64,000 nt of DNA. It comes from Montifringilla adamsi (lineage: Eukaryota; Chordata; Aves; Passeriformes; Passeridae). Position 1 is the stretch's first letter, and every line of letters begins with the position of its first letter. Below, piece by piece: positions 49,501-63,578 of this stretch. The notes under the pieces were generated by a model. That model ran no database searches, had not been told where the DNA came from, and saw nothing but the letters and a program-made list of their open reading frames with translations. The translations under genes were made by a program, and so were the position numbers. The stretch covers positions 10,033,752 to 10,097,751 of the forward strand of contig JAGGNK010013558.1 of NCBI GenBank assembly GCA_017590115.1, in the 5' to 3' direction.

Positions 49501-52500
49501 CCTACAACTTGAAACTTTATTTCCAAATATTTAATTTACACATTTATCTGTTTGTAATCAAAAAGAATAATTAAAAAGAAAGTCCAAGTTAAACTTCTAA
49601 ACTGATTATTTTTTCAAGAAGATGACGGAAAAATTTATATTATCAAGGAATACAACTGACTGGATCCATACCAGCCCTAATTCCCTTGTCACTCTTGTGA
49701 ATAGAATAAAACAGCCATAAAAAATTAAATAGGAAAGCTGCATTACACAGCCTTTAAATGATGAGGAAATGCAAAAGTAACATTTTAACTTAGGTTACAA
49801 AAGATTTCCCTTATTATGAAATATGGGCTAAATATACAATGAATTCTGAATTACCATGAATTTCCATGGACTGAGTATGAAAACAACACAGTGATTTTAG
49901 AAAGTCTTTCTGTGATAGTGTTTAATTTTAAAACATATCTGGCCTATTCCAAGAGTAGTTAATCAAAAGGGATTGATTTCTAACAGCTGTTATTGTTTGA
50001 AAAGTTAATATCTAGGAATTTTGTATTGGTTTAAAAAGGCATCTGTTTCTAGAACGTGTAAAGCTTTGATAAAGCAGAGATAATTTATCTGCTTTCATTT
50101 TGTACAATAAAGCTGCTCTTAATATTCTTATCTTATAATATTGGATGTTAAATAGAGTGACTTTATCACATCATCAGTTTTTAAGGAAAATCACTGAAGT
50201 CCAGTGGGTTTTCTGTTTCAGAAGAGAGAAATTATGTGATCCACTATCTTCTTACTTGTAGTGAGAAAGTGAAAGAAAATCAGCAAAACAGAAAAGGCTG
50301 TATTATGCCACTGATTTATGAATAGATTGCCCATTAAGAAAATGCAAAATTTTGCTTTATAAACTAACCCTAAATTTATATTTCATGGTATCTTCTTGGA
50401 AAAAATGAGTACACACCAAATACTTCTTTTAGTGTCTTCTACTTACCACACAACTTATTCACTCATTTATTCAGCAAAACTCCAAATTGGCACCATGCAC
50501 ACAGAAAGAACAATTTTAGGAAACCAAACACCTCTTGAGCCAAAGGAAAAATTGAACTGGCTTCCATAAACAAGACAGTAGCATCTTTCAAAATAGGTGG
50601 AGCTAATTATTTTCATGGGGGAGAAAAGGAGGGGAAGTATTCTGAAAAAATCTGGCAAAAAGAACATCTGCTCTGACAATGAAGTCAAGAAGAGAATTGT
50701 GAAAAATTACATGCTTGAGCTGCCACCAGCTGAGCAATATATTGGGGGTAAGGTGGGACATAAAAGTAGTTCTTAAAAGTTGCAGAAGTTCCACAACTTC
50801 ATAATTTTCTGAGCCTTTATCCCATTCTAGAAAAGTGTTTTATTTAACAATTCATATGCTGTTCCTAAGTACATGTACATAGAAAATTGAACAGATACAT
50901 TCTTCTGTAAATAGTATCAAGAAAAGGAAAAATATGATGACAAGAGGGGAAAACCAGAAAGCAAAGTGCACACTTGAGATACAGCCCAAGCAGTTGATCT
51001 CATTCTAAAACCTCCTGCAGTGAGGCCACCTGCACTTAACTCCAAGATCTATGGCTACGTCACTTCATAGCCATGGAAAATGTACATCTCCTCCCTGTAC
51101 CTCACTTTCCCCAGCTATGATACCAAGTTACAAGGACCTTCTCTGTCATCTCTTCAGAATGCCTGCTGCTTGCATATGCCTCTTGGTATGCAGGAAACTC
51201 TTTTTCTGAAGAAAACCACTAAATATCAGAAATCATATATCTAGATATAGGAAGCTTTATTTCCCTTTCATTATTTACCGTTATTCTCAAGTATCCTGAA
51301 AGCATTTATATAGAACTTAAATTGTGATACATATGAGAAACATACTAGAGGAAGGACATACAGGAGACCACAAGAAATTAACCCAAGGATCTAGAAAGAC
51401 AAATTTGGTTCGTATTAAGGATACAATTTCAACATCAGAAACAATGAACACCATCTACAACTTGAAGAGCAACCCAGACTGGAAATTTGTTTCCGTATCC
51501 ACAGCTTGAAATGGGCTACTAGGGAAATCTAAATGTACCAAAGGGACAGTACAGTGATTCTGTAGTCCCCCTCCTTCTGCAGAAACAGAAATTTTTTTTT
51601 GATTCAAGAAAGTCCTTTCAAAATAAAACATTCTAAAGATGAGAATGGTTTTTAAAATACAGATTAAATTCTGGAATTGCATAGCATCAAAACAGGAAAA
51701 AAGTAAAACAAATCATTAAATCCAGTTCACAAAAGCAATCAGGAATGTAGCACAAATTCAGATGAGAGCAAGGAATATGGCTGATAGTCTTCTGGAGATT
51801 CTCTCTTGTAAATGGGTAGCTGAAAATACAACATTTCACCAGTATAACCATCTCCATATTTCACGATGCTGGAATAAAATTATGCAAAGAGATTCCCTCT
51901 GCCGGCATAAGGTTGTGATACTATATATACCCTGCACTTGTTCCTGGTTTATTTAAAAATGCAAACCAAAAACTTCAGTGATGAGAGATATTGCAGCTTC
52001 CCTGCTTTAGTGTGCAGTCATTGGATATCCCTGACCTGATATTCTGACCTTGAGCACAGATCATTCACAGAAGTTCAGAGAGAGTTTCAAAAGCTTAGCT
52101 CCTCTGAAAATTACATTGCTTTGCTCGGATGTTTTATATAATTTACTCTCTTACAACTGTGAGGAAAATGACTTATTTTATTCCACAGAATAAAACCATG
52201 GAAATGTTAAGATACTAACCAGTTGTCTTAAGATAGGAAATTAAGTTGATAAATTAAGAGCAGAGTTTCTTAGAGAACTAGAGAAACCTGCTGCTGAGTT
52301 TCACTTGTACACCTTCTCCATACTCTCTTACCAAGAACACAGACCTTTAGGAGGATTCCACTAACACTGACTGCAGTTATTGCTCTCTAAAACATAACCA
52401 TTCTTATCTAAAAACTGATTTTGCAAAATTTTAAAGTTTCTTTTCATTTTGGGCTTTAGTTCTTCCTAACACCAGGTGAGAGGAGAAAGACGATCACGAA

Positions 52501-55500
52501 CATCAACTATCACGTGTAAATTTAGTCTCTAAAACAATTAAGGTATAACTCCATCATCGTGTCAAGAATGCCACCCCATACTTGATCATACCAATTTAAG
52601 ACATGCTCCCACTTTCTTCATTGAGAAACTTTGCTGAACAGCCAAGGTAGAAGCAGGTGTATATCAATGAGACAGTTCCAATAAATATTTGGAAGGCTGA
52701 ATGAAATTTTTAGATAGATCTGATAACAGAGGATTCTTTCCCAACAAATAGGAGTATGTTCTCCCCACCTCTCAAAGCTATTTTTTAAGGACAGCCTCTT
52801 CAGTTTATTCTGCTATCTTGTGAAATTCTAGTCTGGAGATGGCTTCAGAATGATACACTTTAAAGTGGCAATGCCATTATGAACGTGACTGAGAGGTCCA
52901 CACTTCAACAAGCACCTTGTCAGCAAAGGTATTGGGGGTAGCTGCTATGCTGGACTATTCCTGTGGAAATTGCTTACATTCAAAGTTTCGCTTTTACATA
53001 ACTGCTAAATATGCATTAGTTAGAGAAATAGTAGAAGTCTCTCCTCTTTGTTGCTGGCTTAATACCAAGACAGGAAATACAGAAAACAAGTCCTACCACT
53101 TGAAGGCAGTTTGGCAACCCATCTCAGTTTATCTGCTAGCACACAGCTTTGTAATAAAATAACCACTGTCACTTTCTGGCGGTCTTACGTATATGCTGAG
53201 TATTGAATCAACTAACAAAGTGAAGGAAAACAAGAGCAAGACCTCCAACTCTGTCACCTCTAGAGGCAGAACTATGTCAAATAAAAGGCAAAAGTAAAGA
53301 CATCTAAACCAGCACTGGTGCTGTTTTATCCAACCTCTTTGTCCAGTGATTGCTTCAGTTTTCACAACTGTCAGTTTTGCACTTTCTATAAGTACTGAAA
53401 TGCTCAGACACTTCAGGAATTGCTGACAGTTCGAAGGGTTCGCCTACGTGGATGTCAGATATTCTCTGTCATAAGGACCCAGGGTGAGTTTAATCTACAA
53501 AGAGATCAGTTGGCCAACATCATTAACACACTTCTACAAACAGTGGATAAAACAGTTTTAAATTACCAGAAGTTGCATCATTACGGATTATTATTTTAGC
53601 ATTGTTAGCCTTCTATAATATGATGTTGCTCCCACTGGAATACTGATTAAAATAGGAACCAGATGTGCTTTTCATGACCAGATTGAAAAAGATAAACAAC
53701 CAGAAAATCAATTCAAATAAAAAGGATGCCCTGGGGGTGTTTCTCGAAACTGAAGAGGGAGAGTGTATCTGTCTTTTAGAAGGGTGGGGTAGGAACTGAA
53801 AAACAGTCAAACCCAGAAATCTCCTCTTTCACAAAAAAAAAATCCCTAAGAAACATGAAGCAATCTAGTTCTTTAGACACCTATTTTCATTATACTCCAA
53901 TGCACCATTATCTTAAAACTGGGTGTACCGGCCAACACTAAAACAAAGAAAAATCTCTATTTTCAATTTTGCTCATAAATCCACAAGAAATAAAGCTCAC
54001 AGGAAAAAGACTAATTTACATTTAGACTTCAGCATTTTACAGGAATACCACTTTGGTTTACTGGACTGTAAGAAAGATAAATTTTTTGGAACCTATATAT
54101 CAATCTTCAACTCCAGAGAAGCACTAAATGGAAATCTTTGTGCCAATCCTGATGGGAGCTCTTTTTCTGCTAAATGCAGGCCAGTATCTGCAATCTTGAA
54201 GATTAAGTATGACTTAATGGCACTGTTTTGCAGAGTAGACCATCTGTTTCTTTACACGGAATAGAAAAGAACAAAATTTCTAGTCACAAAGGAACAGGGG
54301 TCACAAACCACAAAGGAAAATAAAGGACCACTCCTCAACACCACAGATTATACTGCAGATAGTGTGGCCCAATGAAGCCGTATTTTTTCCCTTGAACGTT
54401 TACATCTAGGTCAGGAACCAAAGACCAGTGAAGAGGGTGGCAGTTTCCTTCGGCAAGCATGGAGAATAAGGGATTTCTTCATTGGGTAGATAAAATAATA
54501 ATTTCAAAAACAGGTTTTTAAAAATTCTCTCTCACACATCTACCCTATTTTCAAAAGACCTAGAAGAGAGACTGGGTTAGCCCTGTTCAGCACTAACTCT
54601 AGTGAGCACTGTCCCAGTAGTGCCAGGTCATTTTGCTGCAGCTGAGTGTCACAATGGGAAAAGCACAAGCCACACAATCAAGCCTGCAAAACTTGAAATA
54701 GCACACCATATAAAGGTAGAAGGGATAATTTAGAAATAAATTATCTCTTTTAGCTATCAGCATCTTATATTTTGGGTAAACAAAGCTTCATCACCATGCG
54801 GTACAGCAATCATTCCACCCCTAGAAGTCCTTCACTGCAGGTTACCGCAGGCAAAATACTAACTTTGAAATGGAAGATTTCATGCACTACAGCCTAATAC
54901 ATGTTTGATTTGCCAAATTATGTTATTTCTCTTAGATATATTTTGAAAAAGCAACAGACAGAAGAGAGCATTTGTACGAGAAATTCCTTGATCTCTTTCT
55001 CTATCTTCTTAAAGTGACTTCCAAGGCTCCCCTATTTCCTAGCTCCCATTTCTTCTGACATACTGCATACATTAGGACCTCTTTACTTTCCTCTGTTCTG
55101 TCTTGTAACCCTCTCCCTCTTCCTGAGAGCTCACCAATTATTGTCCATTATTTCTTCTCTTCCAAAATTTTTAATGCTCCTAATTTTGCTCTTGCCATGG
55201 CTGGTTCTCCGTTCTCTTCCACATACCAGCACCTGCTCATACATTAACAGCCCCTTGGGATACTTCAGGAAACCCATCACTGCCTTCATGCAGAAATTTA
55301 CAGTTTGTGTACTCAGACAATAACCTTCCTGAGAAGCAGCACTGGTGAATGCTGAAAGACTGGTATTGGAACAAAGTTCCCTTTTCTGAGATATCTCCTG
55401 CTACATTTGAGATGTTGGTGCCAACTGTGTAAATCAGCAATTACAACTATCAATTACTCCAATATCAGAAGAAAATTAAGATCATAAAGACAAAACCAAA

Positions 55501-58500
55501 ATTTTGGAAACACCAGAATTAACATTTTTCATGAAGCCTTACTTCAACTTGTGTGTGTACACAGCTGATCCTTCTTTGCACTAGCACATTTTTTTCCACA
55601 TCTGTATAATGTGAGACTCATATACCTTTTTTTTTCTTTTGAAGTAACGGCTATCAAAATCATGTTGGTATTGGGGATTATTGTTAAAACCTCACAATCC
55701 TCACAGAAGAGACAGAATTGTAACAAGCCCCTAACTTTCAGGACAGTTTGAGAGAGCTGTCTTTTCCTCCACAGGTTTCTCATCAATAAAAGACATAAAA
55801 AGTGTTAGTCACCATTAGGAATAATGAGGAAGGGCACAGCATACTTACTTGAGGAAAATAAATGAATCTGTAATTTAAGATTATAGAACACATGTTCAAT
55901 TTGATAAACCATTCATCAGAGACTTTTTAGAGACCAAGAATTCATACCAGGCACTGCCAACTTATTGTTCATGTCTAACAATACTATGAAACAAACAAAA
56001 AAAACAAAGGCATGATCTTCAGAGAGGAATTTTATTGAAATGTGGTGTTTGACTAGCAAAAAACTGCATGTCAAAAGTTTTTTTTAAATAGCTTTTCAGT
56101 AACTTCCCTTTAATATTTTCAACTTCTTATTTTGGGGCTTTCAGTCAACTAGATTAAAAAACCCACAAAAACTTGTTCAGTTGATTGCAGTGTCAAGGGA
56201 CTACCACACTTTGTACCTCAGCATGGTGGAGTTTAGCACAGTGACTTCAGCACTGGAGCCAATACACATAGTCAGTGTGAGAAAAATTTTCACAAAGTCA
56301 TGTCAATAAAAGTTTTCTACTCCAGAAAAGGCCTCTGTTGCAATAACCTACCATCAAGCACGGCAGAGATAACAAGATGCAAGAGGTACACAAACTACAC
56401 AGATGCTGCACTCAACTCAATATCATAAAAGGCTGATAAAGGGAATTTACCACTACACTAGACAAATTCCTATCAGCGAATCACGTTTTCGCTCCTCTTT
56501 TATAGGTGAGGAAGGAATACACAAATTCTTTACCCTGCTCTTTCTATCACCTCCCAAATGCTCCGCATTCCAGCTTCACAGACTGGAATATTTAGGTTTG
56601 TGGAGAATACTTTAGTTGCAATGGAAAGTCTTGGTTAAAGGCATGAAAAAGGGCATTACTGCTAAAAGGGTAGAAATTATTTTAGTAATGTGATAGTTAT
56701 GACAAGCAAAGTAAGGCAGGAGTAGGGAGGCAGATCAGAACAACATCAAGTCTGATAACAATCTGCTTCAACGCCTGACCCTCATCAGTCGCTGACAAAA
56801 TTCAATCCTTTCTGATGCCACAAGCCAGGTAAATAATCATCTAACAGAGCAACAGCTGCACTGGCAGGCATTTCATTCTTGCAAGCACAGCTATTCCCAG
56901 AAAGAAGGGATCACTCCTGCAATCTACAGAACTATACGTACAGAAGAGCAGGATGGTTCATATTGCAAATAAATAAACAGCACTATCTGGTAACCCTCAG
57001 TCTAGGCATCTTTAAATTACAGCCAGTTTGAAATCAATAGTGTCCCTTCTTGCCTAACTCTCTTGAGGGAGCTCTGAAAGAAAATGCAGTTTTGACATAG
57101 CCTCAATTTGCCCTTTCAATGCAAAGGTATTTTGACACTTTCTTTTCTTCCTTTTATAATTAGAAAAACTGGCTCAGCAATCCATGCCCACACCAGATGC
57201 CTCAGGAATGATGCTGACATGTTCTAACCCTGCACTTGATATGCTGAACTGCACTCAGATCCTAGCACTTCACATCCTTCTTTCACACCCTTACCAGATT
57301 ATGAAATGACAATTCTGGCCTGAATTTACATAGGAATTAGTAGGATATCATGGACTTCATTATCAGTAAGTGAGGAAATGGAAAAAGTGAGGGAATGTGG
57401 TGGAGTTCACTCTGTAAGCCAATTACTAACACAGATTCCCTAGGAACGACACCCTTTTATTAGATTTTCTCAGTTTAGCAAATGCTTATCTACCACTCAA
57501 ATGGCAAACAGCTGGAAAACGTTACATTTCTGGGACTAAGTGGTGTCCCTGTCTCTGACAGATGGGTAATAAATAAAGTAATCATTACAGGGAATTGCTC
57601 TTACTCTGAGTCAACTGGTGAGTTTTGAACACTACAAGGACCACATCTTTACAGGGGAATAGGGCAGTTTCCCTGTAGGTTATTTTGCTTTTAGAACACA
57701 TGTGACAATAGCCCATATAATTAGCTGGAAGTTAGGAAAAGTCTTACTCCAGCTGTTTCCCAAAATAAAATAATAAATACACAGTAGTAATCCAGTAGCA
57801 TTTCTGCCATACACAGCCCTACCTTTTGTTATTTTGTATTTGTTGTATTGATTGTACTAACCTGCCACTGAAAAAATGTCAAGTTAAATCTCAACACTCA
57901 TAAATAATAAAGAACCATAAAGAAGGAATTTACATTAAACTTCAGGTGAAAACCTGGACTCACTGAATTATACAGAAATGCTAAGGCTTACTTTAATAAA
58001 CACTGGTTTGGTTGAGTGAGTACATACCATGATACAGACTAAGTTTTTGTTATTGTTTTTGTTGTTATTGAACAACATTATTGTTCTCTTCATGATTTCC
58101 TCCCTGACGAATGGATGAGATGGACAGCTGGACTTTGTGCCTTTTCAGTATTTTACTTTACAGCATCAGGAATGTTTCAGTGTATGGTGTGTGTTTATGT
58201 GAGCCCAGGTTTTTAGAACTCAATCACAGGAGCATTTTGACACCTACAGTATGCCACAGAGGCAGCAGATGTTGGATGTATCACACCTATTTAATTGGAG
58301 ACAACTGTAGGAGGTGACTGTAAGCAAACAGATTCCACAAATCCAGGTCTTAAAGCTGGTGCTTATCCAATCATCTGTGTATATAAAAAGATGCTACAAG
58401 TTATTTATTTTGCAAAAATAATATACTTCAAGTCAGACAGAAGAAATCAGTGCATGGTTAAGTATTTTGGTAAAAAAAACAACTTTGACTACAAATGTAT

Positions 58501-61500
58501 GGATCACTTGAGAAAAAGAAGAGAGACCTCTGAACATCATACCTGGTAATATGGGTCTCCTCAGTATTTTCTCATACCAGTTCTCTATTTTTTATATCTC
58601 CACCAAAAATGTACTGTTACAATTCTGCATCAAGATCTGAGGTATGATAAACATAGCCTGAGTGTCCTGATCACAAGTCATCACTTGTCATCACAAGTAG
58701 AATCTCCTGAGGTTGAGGGTTATTAAGCTATGAATAACAAGAAGCTCTAACATAACCATTCCATTCAGAAAGGAAGGACTCATCTGGCTGTCGTTGCATT
58801 CTGTTTTTATTCTATCCCCTCCAAAAGTCAGTATCACGATACTCCATTGTCCAAGTGAAAAAAACCTGGATGGATTTATCTTTAAGTTCACTACTGACTG
58901 AGCTAAGGTATTCCCAGCCTTTGTTTTCACTAAAATAAGCTATATAAAATGCATTTGCTGTAACTAATTAAAAGAAAAGGAATTAGTTATGCAGTAGTCA
59001 AACTATTTGATAGTTTGAATGGGGTTTTTTTCCAAGTATCTGCTGCATCCTATTCATTTCTTCCTGTAACTTTAAATCAGCTCAATATGATCTGGATGAA
59101 TAGGAGGAAACAAAAAAAGGAATGATGTTGAAGAGATCTGTTTTGAAAATTGCTAGGAAAAAATTGCTGTTGTCTTTTCAATATGATTTTAATAACCCAT
59201 ACCAGTTACCAAAACCAAAAATACATTCTTATAGTCAGGGAGACAAAGGATTCATAGTTACAGTATTTAATCTCAGCCTTAGAACCTCAAAAGATAAATC
59301 CCAACTGAAGTGCAATATTCCCTGTCTCTCTTGTTTTTACTGCCTCATTATATGAGTATATTTTCCACACATGTTGCTGTGTTTCTCAGATACCGCAAGG
59401 CTGACCAAAGATTTGCTCAAACTGTAACACTTTTCTTGTATCTTCTGCACATAGTAACAGTCAGCCTTGATCTGATGCTGATTTCTGAGATCTGGAAACT
59501 GTGGACAAGGATTTAACCACAAGAATATTTAGCACCTTCACATCTGCGGTATTTTTTCCCTGGTACCTTCCAATCCCAGTTTAGCTATTGCTGCAGGGCA
59601 TTAAAACCCAAGATCTCGGGTTTAAAGTCAGATACAGAGATTTTTATCTTCCTACTGTCTTAAACTGGAAATTCTGGAAGATGTTCTAAAGCAAATTTGA
59701 AATGGATCAGGAAATAAGGAGGAAGAAAATGATAAGTTTCTTAGCAGTGATGTATTGCCCTAAGGCAAACTGGACAAAATGGAGTTTTTTTAAAAGTCAC
59801 ATTCATGACCCAATGCCACAGTTGGGCAGTAAATTTGCAACAGGCCAGCCTGGAGATGAAGAAAGCATGGGTGCTTGTGGTCATGTTTTCCTATGTAAGG
59901 AAAAAGGGAATAATCTTTATTGAGTTCTATTTTAACTGGAGACCAATGCACAATCTTTGGAAACAGAAGCAAAGTGCTTGTAATTAATTTTGAGTTTCCT
60001 TTTCAGTATGTGCACTGTAACAATGCTGTGGAAAACTAATCAACAGGAAGAAGGAAGCACCAATGCATGCATTAAGTATGAAAGGATGGCTTACAGCATG
60101 TGCATATTGTACACTCCATGTTTCCTGTGGTCCTGAAACCTGAACACATCACCAAAGAAACAGAAAGTCACAAGCATTTCAGGTGGAAAGTTCTAATATA
60201 TTATTAAAGATTTGCTTGGGATTGTAATGCAAAGACTGGGAATGCACTTTGTTAAACAGATAGAGAACCAAATGTCAATTAAGATAAATCTTCCCTAACC
60301 CTAAACCAATTTAATTTGAGAGATATATTAGTTGTGCTTGATTTATCAGAAGCATGTTTGCCATTCAGAGGCTTAGCAACACATGTAGAGAAGCCTGATG
60401 TACACATGCACAGTGAGACAGCATCCCTTCATTAAAAGAAACAGAATTGGACTTGTTGTCTAGCAAGACATAAAAATGTGTAATTAAGAAAACTGCAGCT
60501 AAAGCACGGTGGAAAGATATTATTCTATAATTACAAAATACAAGGATATGAATGTTAGCAGCAATATAATTAAAGAGTAACTGCATTTTCACCAGCCAAA
60601 ATTAGAGCTAGTGCCTTATCTAAGCCACTTTTCATTTACTCTTAACTACAAAAGTTTCCAGAGATCTGAAGTGAGGCGCCACTTAAGAAAACTCACTTAC
60701 AGCAAGTGATTTATTTTTTCAGAGCCAAGAGAAATACATGCCTATGCCTGGGCCACGAATAGCTCCAGCTTTCTGGAACCAAAACCTCAGGTATGTATTT
60801 TTTTCTCCTGGTACTAACTGTCAGAAACAATAAGTTAGCAAGAAAAAAGAAAAATTAAAACCAGTACGGATCTGAAAGTGCAGGTTGTTATTGAACATAA
60901 AAGACCCAGAATATTTACAAAAACATTTCTACTTGCATCCTATTTTGCTGAGTAAAAGACAGATTACCTTTTATCCTTGATTGCTTTCTTTATAATACAC
61001 AAGAGATAAGCCTTTTGAATACCACAAATTTTTTTCATTGCTATCATTCTGAATTCAGACTGTGGAATGGGTCAGAGAACATGCCGATATAAATCCAGCA
61101 AACGTACTGCAAAAGCCACAACTGGGATAAGTCACTTCAGTCCCCACTCCTTGTCAGAATGGTGGCATAGGTTGACAAGCCAGAAGTCAAACTGGAGACA
61201 GCTGTGATCACAGTTTACGGAAGTTAACTAATGACAGCCACTTCTTCGTGTATCAGCTGCAGGTATGCAGCCTTTGAAAGCCCTCAGCAGCACATCTTTC
61301 ATATCAGAAAGGTGCATATACTGAGCATCTTGCCAAAGTAGGAAAATGATCTACAGAACACAGAAAACAGCCCTGTATGCTGAAATAGAGATAGCAACAA
61401 TAAAAATCTATCAACTTTGGACTACGTGTGAAAATGGTTAAAAAAGAATGCAAAGCAAGTGACAAATTGGACTGATCCATGTGAGTGCTGACAAGGAGGC

Positions 61501-62757
61501 TGTTGATGTTAAGGAAGGAAATTACTCATTCTCTCTGTGTATAGGAAAGGCTGAGTACTACAAGTTTGCCTGGTGCACCTTTTTGTTAATTTTGGATCAG
61601 TCCAGTGAAACACCCTGTTTACTTATGTCCCCCTCACCACAAGGTGGCACATATGTACTCCCTGGGATTTTTAACTGCCTCTACAGTTCACTTGATTTTT
61701 AATTAAGAGGGAGGAAGGGACGGGGTATGGGATAAGAGCATGGAATGATAAACTGCATTATATTATTAGGCAGAAACTATTAAACATAAGTAAACTATTC
61801 TTAACAACTGGATTAATTCCAAACTTTCCTTGTTGATATTACTTACTAAAGGGACTGAGGTGTGTTCACATCAGCAGTGGGGCAGTAAAAAAGGATAAAG
61901 AGCTACTGAAAGCTTTGCTTCAATGTGTTTTACAAATACACTCACGAGAAACTCAACAGAATTTCAGAGTGAAATGGAACATGGGCAGTCTGGTGTCAGA
62001 CAGGGAAACAGGTACACAAAACCAGAAAACCGGGTGAATAACAGAAAATCCTCTCATTATTTTGATTCTCTAGATTTTAAGCCCATTGCTTGGTGTGCAG
62101 TATTAGGGATTTTCTTACACTGCTGCCAGTTTTCATCCTCCCTTTGTGAATTTCCAGAACTAACTACATGTGCTAAGAAAGGCTGTTCCCTAGTAGCAGT
62201 TTTTTCCTTCAAGCTGATAAAGGTTGTGTTTGAATGTCAGACTTGGAAACATCCAAACTTTCTCATTTTCACCTAGTGGCTGATGAAATAAAACCTCAAT
62301 GCAGTGGTCCGTCTTTTCAAATCCATGGTATAAAAATATTCCTCATGATCTCTAAGGGCTCCATGGTATGTAACAGACCCACGTTTCATATATCCTTCAG
62401 AAAGGCACTAAGCAGACTATGAATCCACCAAACTGCAGAAGAGATTTGAAAGCACACTGAGATAAGCCTGTGAGTACAAAAGAGAGGAGGAGGAATTTTT
62501 AAAGGACATAAGAATACTGATCTAAATCAGAGCACAGAAACACTAACTAGCATGTGAAGCAATTCTATCCACATAGCACAAAATATACATTTTTAGAAAG
62601 AAGATTCTTGGAGATTTAAACCATAAACTATGTATATAGCTCCCTCTGATGACCATTGGACACGATACAATGCAAGTCTCCTTTTACTTTTGTTCGTGCA
62701 TTCAACTGACAGCTGACTGGTTAAATTCTAATTGCTTCCAAGTGAGGTCAGCAAAGG
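46535..62757. other. Intergenic or intron, no secure gene
   Basis: This is 16 kb of AT-rich sequence. Noted in it are a small imperfect duplication at 47840-47900 (tactgcatgtaatcctctg twice), a possible MIR-like piece near 51085-51130 ('ctccctgtacctcactttcc', 'ccagctatgatac'), and a GTT-rich patch with an inverted repeat at 58048-58086. Several minus-strand acceptor-like sites (for example at 46913, 47397 and 48960) precede short open frames, but none yields a convincing exon. No CR1 copy was seen here. Confidence 0.5.
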
Positions 62758-62764
62758 TATTTAT
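62758..62764 (+). promoter_or_regulatory. Possible TATA-like element of FGF7
   Basis: TATTTAT lies about 25-30 bases upstream of the CA-rich start of the leader exon that aligns with my recollection of the human FGF7 mRNA 5' end. Position and sequence fit a TATA box. The transcription start itself cannot be seen. Confidence 0.3.
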
Positions 62765-62782
62765 CGAAAAGGACTGAACAGG

Positions 62783-62981
62783 CTCAACACACACATGCAC
62801 GCGCACGCATAAGCACATACACACCATCTCTCCAGCCTGTTGATTTATGGAAACAATTATAATTCTGGTGGAGTCTTTCTGAGCTGAGAAAGTTTGTAGC
62901 TACAGTAGAGTGTCTCATGTTGCAAAAAGGAGACAACAGAAATGGAGTACTTGGGTATCCAGCTCTTATCAAAAGGAACAA
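62783..62981 (+). other. FGF7: FGF7 exon 1 (5' UTR; start approximate)
   Basis: This is a non-coding leader exon. From 62836 the text (cctgttgatttatggaaaca ... gctgagaaagtttgtagcta ... cagtagag ... gacaacagaaatgg) parallels the human FGF7 mRNA leader as I remember it. The exon ends at 62981 with donor gtaagt at 62982. The left boundary is a guess from the CA-rich start and the TATA-like element upstream. It contains at least four upstream ATGs (62795, 62847, 62917, 62942). Two of these (62847, 62942) seem to be shared with mammals. Confidence 0.75.
62847..62882 (+). promoter_or_regulatory. FGF7 upstream ORF 1 (11 codons)
   Basis: ATG at 62847 and TGA at 62880 enclose METIIILVESF. In my recollection of the human leader the same ATG starts a peptide beginning METIMILLE, a little longer. 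The shared start and similar hydrophobic beginning suggest a conserved upstream ORF that could lower or condition FGF7 translation. Confidence 0.5.
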
Positions 62982-63578
62982 GTAAGTTATCTGTCCTTTA
63001 CAAGATTATTCAACAGTTTCTCACAGCTAATAACTTGTTTTTATTTCTATATGCTAGATGCTAAGAAAAGAATTAAGAAAACTATTTCTACTAATAAACT
63101 GAAAAGGGGTAGGAATAAAATCACAGGGCTAAAGCCATGAGATCTGTTTTGAAACCTGAACTAGAGAAAAGTTATATGATAGATTGTGCTAACAGTAAAT
63201 ATATAGTTATGAAGTAATGAGGAGAATTTTATCATTCATGAGAGTTGAAATGAATCAATAGGACATTTTTGGAAGGACTTAAAACTGAAGAGAGAACTGT
63301 GTTTATAATGAGTGTAAATGTCTGGTTATGTAAAAAGTTGTATGAGAGATATCTATTGTGTATGCATTAGCATGTTTTTAAAAATGAGCTCAGCATGTCA
63401 TGTATTTCTGTGTAGTACTTTTCATTAGCATAATGTATCCTTGCACGTTTGTAACAATTGAGCATAAAGACTTACACATGCACCTTTTCTCACAGATCTT
63501 TTACTTTCAGTGCAAGCAGCAAATTCAAGTAGTAAAGAAGGTCACAACAACAAAGGTTTTTATAACTTGTGTCTTTAA
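62942..63578 (+). promoter_or_regulatory. FGF7 upstream ORF 2, spans the leader intron (35 codons)
   Basis: The ORF starts at ATG 62942, is interrupted by the intron 62982-63510, and resumes to TAA at 63576-63578. It begins MEYLGIQLLSKG and ends NLCL. The human leader as remembered has MEFLYIQLLATK at the same place, so start and first codons look conserved while the tail is not. The AAATGG context at its start is good (A at -3 of sorts and G at +4), so ribosomes may well use it. A separate 28-codon frame from ATG 62917 overlaps it in another phase and seems absent from human. Confidence 0.5.
62982..63510 (+). other. FGF7: FGF7 leader intron (529 bp)
   Basis: The intron runs from gtaagt (62982) to cttttactttcag (ending 63510). 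A second acceptor-like site, ccttttctcacag, ends at 63495, 15 bases upstream, and could give an alternative leader. The choice of 63511 rests on how the following bases (tgcaagcagcaaattcaagt) line up with the human leader. Confidence 0.7.

Noticed and set aside
62400..62458. Minus-strand acceptor followed by a frame reading AVWWIHSLL, reminiscent of the Trp-rich core of FAM227 proteins
   Set aside because: The open frame ends after about 18 codons with no donor site, and the likeness is limited to two tryptophans.
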